In this document: positions 1 through 10,159 of the stretch, piece by piece
How the letters are laid out: every line of letters starts with the position of its first letter
Numbering within the stretch: the stretch's first letter is position 1
NCBI GenBank assembly: GCA_025738555.1
Contig: JAOVFP010000010.1
Span: 2,666,001-2,730,000 of the forward strand
Reading direction: 5' to 3'
DNA length: 64,000 bases
DNA from: Cyathus striatus
Lineage: Eukaryota > Basidiomycota > Agaricomycetes > Agaricales > Nidulariaceae
The notes under the pieces: generated by a model
Seen by the model: only the letters and a program-made list of their open reading frames with translations
The model's database searches: none
What the model was told of the DNA's origin: nothing
Translations under genes and position numbers: made by a program

Positions 1-1663
1 CATACAAGCTTTGAACCCCAGCAGACGCTTTGTAGCAGATGTTATAGAAGCCAGTCATACTGTCTTCATCCATATTATTATGAATGAAGCGATCATAGAG
101 CCCAATCATTATCTCCTCAAAGGACAATCGATCCTTCGCTGAAAAAGGATTAAGGACTTCATTATGATACCATATCAGAGCTGAACCTTCTAGGTATTCT
201 CGCAGCATGAGAATACATTCCTGCTCACGTTCTGGGCCTCCCAAGGTAAGGAGGCTCATATATGAACAGAGGTCTACTAACCATCTATCCATCTCGTGAA
301 ACAATGCACTCACACTGGAGAAGTGGCCAATAGATTTGGACTCAGCACGGAGAGGCCAGCATCCCTCAGGTAATTTAAGGCATTCCACAAGAAAACTACA
401 GATTGTAGTAAGGATTCGCATATGCATTTCTTCTTTATGAAGACACTTTGCTTCCTCGATAACCTGCTCCTGGTTAGAAGTCGGAGAGACTTCATTGGTT
501 GTATTATGGTACTGATGTATAAATGGTGATTGTTCACGATCACTTTTTACTAATTGAACAGAGTTTACTCTGCTAGACGGTGTAGATGATTTCAAGCACG
601 GAGAAGCAGAGGCTGAAGGAGATAGAGAGGGTCGCATAGCATAATTAACTGGTGGAGGCCCCAACTCTCGTGGGTCTCGATTGGGATCTCAGTATTCAAT
701 TGGTACACGTTTATTTGGGTCCAAGTCAACAGGACGACCATTATCAAAAGCAACCAATTGATCATCAATCTCCATGGACTGGTATTGAGATATGTCCCTA
801 ATGTGCATACATTGTAATGCTACACGATCATCCCATAGCTGAGCTTGACCAAGATGACTGTTAGGTGCAATACGCGAATGGACATTAGACAATGATCCAT
901 TGTCATGAGCAGTCACATTACTATTTTCAGGCAGCATAGGTCTCTGCTCATTCCAGGGGAATAATGGATCCAATGCATCAATAGTTACAGTAGACATAGG
1001 AGTTGAAGATCGATGAGGATCTTCTCGATATGCCTTCCTCCTAGTAGAGCGATAGATATGCATAAGACTTCTCATAAGGATCATCATAGCTTTCACGAAT
1101 TCTGGACTATCTTCCTCTAGGCTGGGCACAGCAGGCATCTTGTGCAGTTTCATAGTAGCCTTATTATACATTTCATTCATACGAGAGCGATTAATATCTG
1201 GGTTTACAACACAAAGCACTTCTAACTGTTGTTCAAGAGATATATCTTCGACATCGACCATAGGGTTATCATGGTCTGGTTGTAATTGGGTAAGAGCAGG
1301 ATCATTAAGAGCCTGTTTGATATATACACGACACTGCTCGTCTTCCTCCATTTGTCCAGCAGTAGCATTCTTGGGCATGTTGATATGAGGATCAGCAGCT
1401 GTATCAATCCTTACAACGGACAAAGTACCAGCAGACTGGATGATGCCATGATCAGCCGTCGCGCTGGCACCTTCAACCACTTCAATGACTCCAGAGCCAG
1501 AGCCAGATCCCGTTTTGCCACCCTCTATAGTCACATGGGACTTAGCTGGGGACTCGAGCAGGGTGAGAGGTGAGGATGGCGATCCCAGAGGGTTCACCTG
1601 AGGAAGAGGAGATGGTGGTTGAGGAGGGGGGTTAACGGATCGAGAAGCTTTGCCTTTACCCAT
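1..1663 (-). pseudogene. Retrotransposon Gag-like protein, interrupted by one in-frame TGA, 3' end outside window
   Basis: Gag packages element RNA into cytoplasmic particles. The frame opens at the ATG at 1663, reads 324 codons to a TGA at 689-691, and then continues in the same frame to base 1. The N-terminal part is Pro/Ser/Gly-rich and low complexity. The part after the stop contains the helical block typical of retrotransposon Gag proteins, with LREYLEGSALIWYHNEV near 140-210 and LYDRFIHNN further on, as in Retrotrans_gag families. The TGA lies where CGA (Arg) would read through, so a CpG C-to-T change is plausible. A shorter real protein ending at the TGA cannot be excluded, but the conserved block lies beyond it. 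I found no zinc knuckle inside the window. Confidence 0.7.
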
Positions 1664-1790
1664 CAGGAGTGCCGTAAACGTCCGATGATGGTGATGGTAT
1701 TAAGCTCTTGCAGTGATAAGCGATCAGGGTAGATTGCAGTCCAGGGAAGGAGACAAGCAAGTAGACAGAAGGTAAGGTGAACTAAAAAAG

Positions 1791-1997
1791 TGTAGAGGTT
1801 TTGGATCCTCTACGGAGTCTTACGAACACACAGCATAGTTCAGACCAGTTTATTCTGTCTACATGGGTGTAAAGGTAAGAGCTAAAGTACAAATATGCAA
1901 GAATACGGTATTTATATTAAGAGATGTAAAGTAGTATCAATATGTCCAAACACGGCAATGCCAAACATTGCCTATTATGACCGTATGAACCTCTACA
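1791..1997 (-). repeat. 5' LTR of the retrotransposon (207 bp)
   Basis: The segment is bounded by a 10-bp perfect inverted repeat, TGTAGAGGTT at one end and AACCTCTACA at the other, and so has canonical TG...CA ends. On the minus strand it contains a TATA-like AATATAAATA near 1908-1919 and an AATAAA near 1849-1854, in the order expected of an LTR promoter followed by a polyadenylation signal. The five bases outside its 5' end (1998-2002, CGGGT on the plus strand) are the predicted target-site duplication. The partner is outside the window. Confidence 0.75.
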
Positions 1998-3880
1998 CGG
2001 GTGGAGGATCTGCTTATGAGTATTCTGACGTATGGGCGATGTTTCATTCTCTACGAGGAAAAGGTAGTAAGAAGGGTAGGAAAGAGGGAATCAAAGGGAG
2101 ACGTGCTTGGGGTTCGCGGTATGGGCATCCGTAGGAGAGTGTGCAGGGAGACAGGATGCGGTTCCGCCAGTGGTGGTATAACGTATTGAATAAAATGACG
2201 GGAAAGGATAATATAATCACGGGGGAATCCACGCTCGCACCGGTATCCCTGTCTGATAATACATTGCTTCCTCCCACCTCGAGCACGAGCACCACCAACA
2301 AAAAGCCCGGCGGTAACACTAGTCATACAATGGAAGATGATAGGGGACATTTCTAGTGGGAGGCTGGAGGCTGGAGGACGAAGAGCCAACCTACATACGC
2401 AGCTAGACATTATGCTTTGAATCAAGTTACTGGAGTAGGTAATGCACGGGATGCCGCTGCTTCTCCTTGCGCAACTTGAAAGATAAAAAAAGAAAACCAA
2501 TGTCAGTAAACGTATTCCGTGCATTCAACAACACGAATACATACCTCCTCCATCCCGACATCATCAGTCGACATTCAAGCAACATCCCGAAAAGCCCCGA
2601 GTCATTCCTCTACCTGATATCCCTTAAATGCACATGCGAAAGTTGACTGAGAACTTGCTACATGAAAGCATTTCGGGTGCGAGGTCGCTGGACTGCAGAG
2701 GGCAGTCAGAAAGTGATTCATATGAATGAGATGACTTTAGCTGAGTATCAGTACGTGAACGTATGGCAGGAGGACTAGGATACGGGTAAGCGAGCATGCA
2801 TCGCCAGTGAGAAGCAAAGTTGTGTGCACAGTTGGTGTATCCCTATTCGTTAAGCACCTGCCTCCTCCCACCTCCAGCACAAGCACAATAAATGCCTGGC
2901 CGTGAGACTGGCCGTACAATGGAAGGCGACCAGGCAACGTTCTTAGTTGGAGGATGAAGGTCGGAGAACGAGATGCCAAGCCAACATAAGCTGTTGGATG
3001 TTATGCTTCAAATATCTCGTTTCGCGCGTTGGTGGCATACAGGCTGTTGCTGCGTCTCTTTGTACAACCAGAGAAAGGGAAGAGATTTAATGTCAGCAGG
3101 ACGACGTGAATTGAACAAAACGATAGCTTACGTGCATCCATCGCAACACTCTCAACCCCATGCCCAAACGACCCCCCGAAGAACCCCCAACATCTACCTA
3201 ACATCTCTTAAACGCGCCTGCGAACGTCGACTGAGGCCTTGGTACACGAACACATTTTGCGTGCGAGGTTCTTGGACTGAAATGAGTAGTTAGAACGTGA
3301 TTCATATGAATGAAATGATGGGTGTGTGTTGCCTACTTTGGCTGACGTACGTATGTAAACATTGGGCTGAAGTATCAGGACGACACGGGTAGGCGATCCG
3401 CGCGTCGCCTACGAGAAGAGACGTCGAGGACGGGCGTAGCGGGCTGGCTCCTGTGGTTTATAGGACTGGAGAAAGAAGAAATAAGCGTGGAGTTTCTATC
3501 CAGGATGAGAGTGAGCGTAGTGAGAGCGATGTCGATTGTCCGTGGATCCGGAGGCAAGGACTGGATGAAGAAGTCCAAAAGACAGCGAACCATCTGAGCG
3601 CTTTCCAGTGCGGATGTCAAACGCCGTATGGACAATGAGCAGGGCATTGAAAAAGAAAAAAAGGTAAACTACCCATTGCTACAGATATCGTTTCCTCGAA
3701 AGTCGGCCAAGAAGACTTGATAGTCGAAGCCGTAGCCAGTGAGGGCCAATGACGATGGTGGTTAACCGGAAGAACGACGACGGTGCTTCGTCGACAACAT
3801 GAACATCGTCACATGACCATGCATCGGCGTCGCGCTCATCGTTTGTCACAACGAGTCCGACAACGCTCTTATTCAAACTG
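1998..3880 (-). repeat. Composite repeat, copy 1 (partial, minus orientation)
   Basis: This matches 18315-20790, 33220-34790 and the reverse complement of 10160-11950. It contains two diverged internal subunits of about 600-700 bp (about 2040-2640 and 2750-3240), recognisable by the shared stretch CCTCCTCCCACCT at about 2270 and 2866. At 1998-2044 is the start of an ETFDH-like exon, read on the minus strand, cut by the LTR element. Intron-like signals occur on the minus strand (GTATGT donor, a CTGAC branch-like site and a pyrimidine-rich AG acceptor at about 2478-2550). No long reading frame survives. The end near 3780-3860 carries the CGCTCATCGTTTGTCACAAC-type sequence found at the ends of other copies. 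Confidence 0.7.
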
Positions 3881-4583
3881 TAACTCGTGATCTAAGTGCT
3901 GTCTTCTATTGCGTCTTCGCCCTAGATTGAGATGACATGGATGCGGTATCTGACGTGCTGACGAAAGAAAGTCTTCGAGTAAGTCGATCATCTCGTTCAA
4001 CGTTCAAACGTTCACCTGACAAACCGAACCTTCATCGCAATCGACTCTGAGATCTGATTAATGATTCTTGAGTTGAAATGTGAAACTCACCCTGTCCAAA
4101 GCTCCCACATGCACTGCCATGTACAATATTAGTGACTGTTCGTGGTGTCTTTCCCAGATACATAAACCCCAAGTCCAGGTGTAGGAACCATTCGGTTGAC
4201 CCACGAGATCCACTCTGAACTGAACTGGTACGTTCACAATTGTAGCTAGATGAATGGATCACTTAATTCTATTCCCATACTATCTCAGGCCCTATCTATG
4301 TTGTGCCAAAAGCCCACCGACCACACCTCCCAATCCCGAATGCGAGCATGTCACCCCCCAGATATAATTTACATTGCTCCATCTTCCTGAGATCAGCTAA
4401 GAGACACGTAGTCCTCAGATTTAACAGGCTAACGTATGACTAAATTTTAGTAGCTTCTGCCTGTCCTACGCCTCTCCTGTCCAACTACTGTCATTATACC
4501 AAAATAAATACATGTATCGACATCCTACCAACTGTAACTAAAATAATTCTAACTTGAAGAATAAACATTTACTAAAGTTACTC
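3881..4583. other. Gene-free spacer downstream of NLR-1
   Basis: No coding region, structural RNA or repeat that I can name. It separates the end of composite-repeat copy 1 from the stop codon of NLR-1, and the part nearest NLR-1 is presumably its 3' untranslated region. Dinucleotide composition changes here from CpG-containing to CpG-poor on entering the NLR. Confidence 0.5.
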
Positions 4584-7500
4584 TTATCCAATATGATTCC
4601 AATTCTCTTCCACTTTCTCTTCTCCATATGTGTCATTATCAAGTATAATCCATTCCTCCTCTTGTGGTGACTTCAATTTATCAGATACTTCCCAGACTTC
4701 ATCTGGAGTTTTATGAGAGTCATCTAATGGTGTATAACATTCTGTCCAGTTTTTTCCATGTCTGAATTTTGACAAGTTCAACTGTACCATTTTTGTTCCT
4801 AGTATTTGTATGATTTCATAACTACAAAGTCTGTTTCTTAGATGAAGAGGAACCCAGAAGAGTAAATTGCCATATTTGTCTTTCACCCAGCCATTGCCTG
4901 ATGTATTATTACATGATGCATAGATGTTGAAACCACCAAGTTTCTTTAGCTGACATAAATGTGCTGAATGCTTATTATTCTCATTCTCATTCTCATTAAA
5001 AAGATTATCTGAGTCCTTTTGAGGCTCACTGATATCAGGAGATGGACTAAATGTATCATTATCATCAAGCAATCTTTCCAAATCCCAAATTCTAATTGTT
5101 CCATTTCTTAATCCAGATGCTATTCTTTTTCCATCAGATGAGAAAACCACTGATTTGATCCAAATATGACATTTAATTGGTCCTGCAATTGTTTTTCCAG
5201 TCTCAATATCCCAAATTCTGATCGCATAATCCCATGATGCAGACACTAGCATCTTTCCATCAGGAGAAAAGGCTACAGAAGCAATCCAGTCAGTATAACC
5301 TTCAAATGTTCTTGGCTCTGTATGTATTTCTTGAAGCCCTACATTCCAAATTCTGATTGTTTTATCCCAAGCTCCAGATGCCACCATTTTTCCATCTGGA
5401 GAAAACACCAGTGAATGAATCTTATCAGTGCATGAACTAAATGACCCAATTAGCTTCTCACTGTCAACATTCCAGAATAAGATTTTGTTATCATGAGCAA
5501 TGGATAGCATATTTCTATTAGGTGACCATGCAGCAAAAGTGCCCTCAATGGGCACTAAAATTGATTTCTCAGTCTGAATATCCCATATTCTAATTTTTTT
5601 GTCACTTGAACATGATACTGCTCTTTCTCCATCAGATGAAAATGACACAGAACAAATATACTCAGAGTGGCCTTTCATGGGACCTGCAATTGTTTCTCCA
5701 GTTTGTATATCTGAAATTAAAACTGTTCCATCTCCTGAGCCAATTGCAATCATTTTGAAATCAGAGGAAAAAGAATAAGTATATATGGGGCTATTGGAAC
5801 ATCTCAATGGCCTTACTATTGCTTTCCCAGTTTCTACATTCCATATTTTGATTGGCTTATCATGTGATGTTGACAATAATGTTTTGCCATCAAGAGAAAA
5901 TGCTATTGGTCCAACAGAAGGAATTTGATCTTCAACAAACTTTTCAGTTTTGTTTTCTGTCTCAATGTCCCAGATTCTAACTGTATGATCCTCAGATCCA
6001 GATACCACTTTTTTACCATCTGTGGAAAATTCCAGAGAAATAATTGCATCAGTATGGCCTTGAAGAAGCCTTACAATTTCAATTCCATTTTCAGAATTAT
6101 AGATTGTAATTCTATTATTATATAGTGTGCATGCTATTTTAGTTCCATCTGGTGAAAATGTAAAAGATAAGCCATCTCCATTTGCTATAAAAAAATCTGC
6201 AATCTTCTCTTCATACTCAGCATCCCAGATCCTAAGTCTGTGACTTGTGTACAGTGCCACTCTCTTTTTATCTGGGGAAAAAGATACTGCAATTTTACTA
6301 TGTTCATATAGATTACTACACTCATATGAAATTATTTCTTTAGTCTCAGTATTCCATAATGTAATTAGCTTGATACTTGCAAATACCAATTTTTTTCCAT
6401 CAAAAGAAAACTTAATGGACTTAATTGCACTATTTTGACCTTTAAAGACATTTATATTTTGTGACCCACTAGTTGCATTCCAGATACTAATTTTTCCACA
6501 TGATAATCCACATGCTAATGTTTGGCCATTGGAAGATAATGTGAGAGCTGTTACTTCATCACTGCAGGTTACATGAATAATTCTTCCATTTTCCAAGTTA
6601 CATACTTCAACAGTTTTTGATCTATGTTTATGAAATATAGCTATATTTCCATTATGAGAAATAATAATAGAATCAAAATATTCATTGATATAGTTATAAG
6701 GACCTGAAATAATCTGTCCTGTTCCTACATTACTCCTTAAAACAGTACCATCTGAAAGTCCTATTATTAAATGTTTATTATCATGCTGAAATGCAGCATG
6801 TCTAACTGATTGATTGTAATAATGTATTTCATACTCCATAAGGGACCAGTTTTCATCTCTCCCTTCAACAATAGATGGAATATTTTTGAAATACAATGAG
6901 TATAACCTTCCAAATACTGAATTTTCTGGTACAAACAACAAGGAAGATATATAGATATGTGGTATGCTTTCATCTATAGGAATATAGAACTGTGATACAA
7001 ATTTGATGACATCTTCAATAAAACCACAAATTTTTGTTTTTGACTTTTGAATTTATAAGATGTTGATACAATAACTATTAATAATTACTTACATTCACAA
7101 GTAATCTTATTTGTTTTAAACCTTGTAATACTCTTGGCATCTCTCTTATGGCACTCATAACTTCCAACCAAAAAAGAACTTTCTGAAATAAAAAGATTTT
7201 CATCCCCTTTCTAGTTTCTTCTGATGGACTTCCAAGTAGGTTTAACTCCTCTTCATAATGTAGATGCCAATATTTGCAACAGTATTGCAAATAATGTGGT
7301 ACATCTTCATTCAATTTCTCCTCATGTTTAGTTATTTGATATGAGGTGTCAATATTGCAAATATTAAACTTTAAATCTTTGTTTAAAACTCTGAATACAA
7401 CTGCTCCCATTCTTTCAGCATGAATTGTCCTGTCCACCTTATACTTTGAATTTTTGTTGTTTTCCATGAGATATTCAATTAAGGACAAGTGTCTTATGGT

Positions 7501-8800
7501 TACCTGATCATTATCAGATGAAACAATAGGCTGTAGGTATTGCATTATTATGTATACCTCAACTTTTAAATCATTTCCATCAACATTTTCAGTAATAAAG
7601 TACTGAAGGTCATTTTTTAAAAGTGGAGTTTTAGCCAAAAATATTGTTCCTAGTATCTGTGTTACAATTTCTTTTCTCTTCTTTGACCATTTTCCAAATG
7701 ATAATTCAAGTACTTGATCATATAGATCATCAATTCCAGTGTTATTATTTCCAGCCAATATTTGATGTAGCTTATCTTCTATACCAGGATCACCCTCAAT
7801 CTCTGTTATTAGATATTTCATAGCAGTGGAAGCCCATATAAATAGGCCTGCTGCTTTCTGTTTCATTATATTCAGTTCCTCCTCTGTCAGACAACAGATT
7901 GTGCCAAAATAATTGTTAAAAGTAACTTTTATATATTGACCTATATCTTCATTTGTTTCATTGTCTGCTTCCAGTTCAAGAAATTTGACAGAATTAAAGT
8001 TACTTGGTATAAAGCCAGGTCTTCCAGTCAAAATAAGCTTGTAGTATTTGGGAAGATTAATCCATTGTCTCAAGGTATCTTTGAAGAGATGCAAATTATT
8101 TGATGTTGCACACTCATCCAATGCATCAATAACAAATGCTAAAGGCTTTATTGCAAGCTCATCTGCACATTTGGTAAGTGGTTCTAGTATCAGGTTCTTG
8201 AAATGCCATTGAATATGTTGAGGCATGAAATTTTGGTCCATGACCTCCTCCATATTCCTTCTTAAGCAAGGGTACTTTGCTGCTAAGTTATAAGCAATTG
8301 TTCTCCAAACAGCTGTGGGATCACCAAGACCATTGTCATCCCTTTTGAAGAAGTGGGATCCACCAAGCTGTTTAGTTGAAGAGAGTCTATCAACCAAAGT
8401 AAAAGCTATTGCAGACTTTCCAGTTCCAGGCATGCCAGTAATACACATAACATTTGTAGAAGAAGGCCCTGAATTGCTTCTGTCAGAATTCATTTTATCA
8501 GAAGGAACAAAAAGGTAATTTACCAAAGTCATTTAACCACTTATGAATATCCTTAAGTATAGTCTCTCGAGTACCTTCCATGCAAGGTTCAATGTAGTAA
8601 TGTGCATGAGACACCGGTTTAAGAAGCTTAAATACTTCAGGGAGATTATTTGCATTCAAGTAGTTGTAGTTGTTGGTATTTGTATTATTGACTTGATTTC
8701 CAGTAACATTGTTTAAGGTGCTACGATTTATCTGTGTTCCATGAGCCTGATTGAGTATAGCAGCATGTTGCTGAGTTGCGATAGACCGTATATCTGACAT
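4584..8800 (-). CDS. NLR-1: NACHT-WD40 receptor-like protein, three exons, open throughout
   Basis: Predicted STAND NTPase of the fungal NLR type, which act in the cytoplasm as nucleotide-switched sensors in nonself or stress responses. Exons: 8800-8524, 8468-7093 and 7043-4584. The 55- and 49-bp GT-AG introns keep frame and give 1370 residues. Domains in order: Asn/Gln-rich N-terminus (1-60); linker with PCMEGTRETIL and WLNDF; NACHT with Walker A GMPGTGKSAIA, Walker B VFVIDALDEC and GRPGF; a helical region; about 14 WD40-like blades, probably two seven-bladed propellers; then a conserved C-terminal block with LLFWVPLHLR and HGKNWTECY. The start at 8800 was chosen because the paralogues begin at the same MS(D/N) position; an in-frame ATG at 8884 exists. 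The gene is CpG-poor, unlike its upstream flank. It is the only one of the three NLRs without a visible lesion. Ligand and effector output cannot be read from the sequence. Confidence 0.88.
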
Positions 8801-10159
8801 ATTTGAAAATTTCTTGCTGTTTCTTGCTGTTTGGCGCGGTATAGAAATATGGATGTGATGGGGAGAAAGAAGCGGAGTGAACATACTTCTTAAAAGACGG
8901 CATCAAAAGGAGCTGAATAATGGCGAGAATAAAAATAGTATGGGGATTGGTTGGACATGTGCATGTTATTAGCGCTGGTCAACCTGATTTCAAATGTATA
9001 ACACTTATTGACCCATTTGTACAGCCCTATATAGTTCTGCATTTACAATTCACGATGGTAGAATATCAGTGCTCGGATTCAAGAGCTGTTAAATTTATGT
9101 AGGTGGGAAGCGAGCACCTTGCACGACATCGATGAACGATAAGGTTCTATTTCCATTTAAACCTAAGAGGTGGGTGTCTTGATTGCATAAGCATCATCTG
9201 ACATATCCTTCCCAAATCTGCAAGCATAGGATATATATTCAATAGAAGTCCAATTCATGGCATTACCTGTGCGTTTCTTCGTCCGATGACTATGCGAGGC
9301 TTCTGCGCAGTAAGAGTTATCGGCATGTCTAATCCAGAGTTAAATGCAGGACTCTGAATGTAAGAAAGCTCCTGAAAGATGAGATACCGTGAATTCCAAC
9401 AACTCGTACTGGTTTTACATTGAAAACGACTGTAAGCGATATGAAAGGTAGTATAGTGCCCGAATGGTGTACAGAGCGGGAGCCGTGGAGCTCCAAGTCG
9501 GGTGTATGACCGACTACATCGCTCGCAGCTTGTACAGCTAAGCAAGCCTATATGCTTCATATGTACGCTTCCGCTGCACGCAAGCAGGACACATGGGAAA
9601 ATAATGGGGCTGGGGGCTTAGCGCATTATTGCTTCGATTGAATACGACATAGAACGTGCATATGCCTTGGTCAAGAGGCCGAGCGTCACAGACCTTTAGA
9701 TAGCCAGTAACATAGCGCCGTTTCGATCTCTAACCCCCCTCTAGGACATTGCGGCGCTTCAAGCTAGGTATAGCCTCTCGTTGTGCGGTATGTATATGAA
9801 AGTTCGTAGTTGCAGGTGGCATTTAGCCTGATATGAGGTGAGTAAAATGACGCACCATAACGTTCAGCAAAACGATGTTCTGGTAACAAGGTGATACCAG
9901 GAACATCCTCCATGTTTTTGAAGAGGCCTTCAAAGACACGAAAAATCAACACTTGCATAGACGTCGGGGTAGAAACGTCGCATACCCATGCGAACCCGAC
10001 CCTAATTTATCCATCGGCCACACTAAGGTAAAAACTCGTAATCGTTACGACAAACAGACGCGAGAGATCTGAATGGCCGTGAAAATAATATCTGCATATG
10101 TAAAAATGACGCGGAAAGACAAACACGATTACTTAGAAGGAGCAGTTTGGCGCAAGTTT
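8801..10159. other. NLR-1 5' flank and gene-free DNA
   Basis: This is probably the NLR-1 promoter region followed by non-coding DNA. CpG sites are frequent again immediately upstream of the start codon. I see no reading frame with recognisable content and no tRNA or other RNA gene. Short frames at 8920-9102 and 9255-9560 have no domain-like features. Confidence 0.5.

Larger units (their letters stand above)
1..1997 (-). mobile_element. LTR retrotransposon, 5' part (LTR plus gag), truncated by window edge
   Basis: A minus-strand LTR element enters the window from the left edge. Its 5' LTR is 1791-1997 and a gag-type reading frame follows from 1663 down to 1. The element sits inside composite-repeat copy 1. 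The sequence on its 5' side (from 1998) continues an ETFDH-derived exon that reads uninterrupted in another copy near 18315, so this is an insertion into that exon. The 3' LTR and pol lie outside the window, so clade cannot be assigned. The gag organisation fits Ty3/gypsy-type fungal elements, but that is inference. Confidence 0.75.

Noticed and set aside
1140..1573. Plus-strand frames opposite the gag region
   Set aside because: Shadows of the minus-strand gag frame; they have no features of their own.
8801..8884. Upstream in-frame ATG for NLR-1 (28 extra residues)
   Set aside because: The paralogues align only from the MS(D/N) methionine, and the extra residues lie in the CpG-containing flank. 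Not excluded, but less likely.
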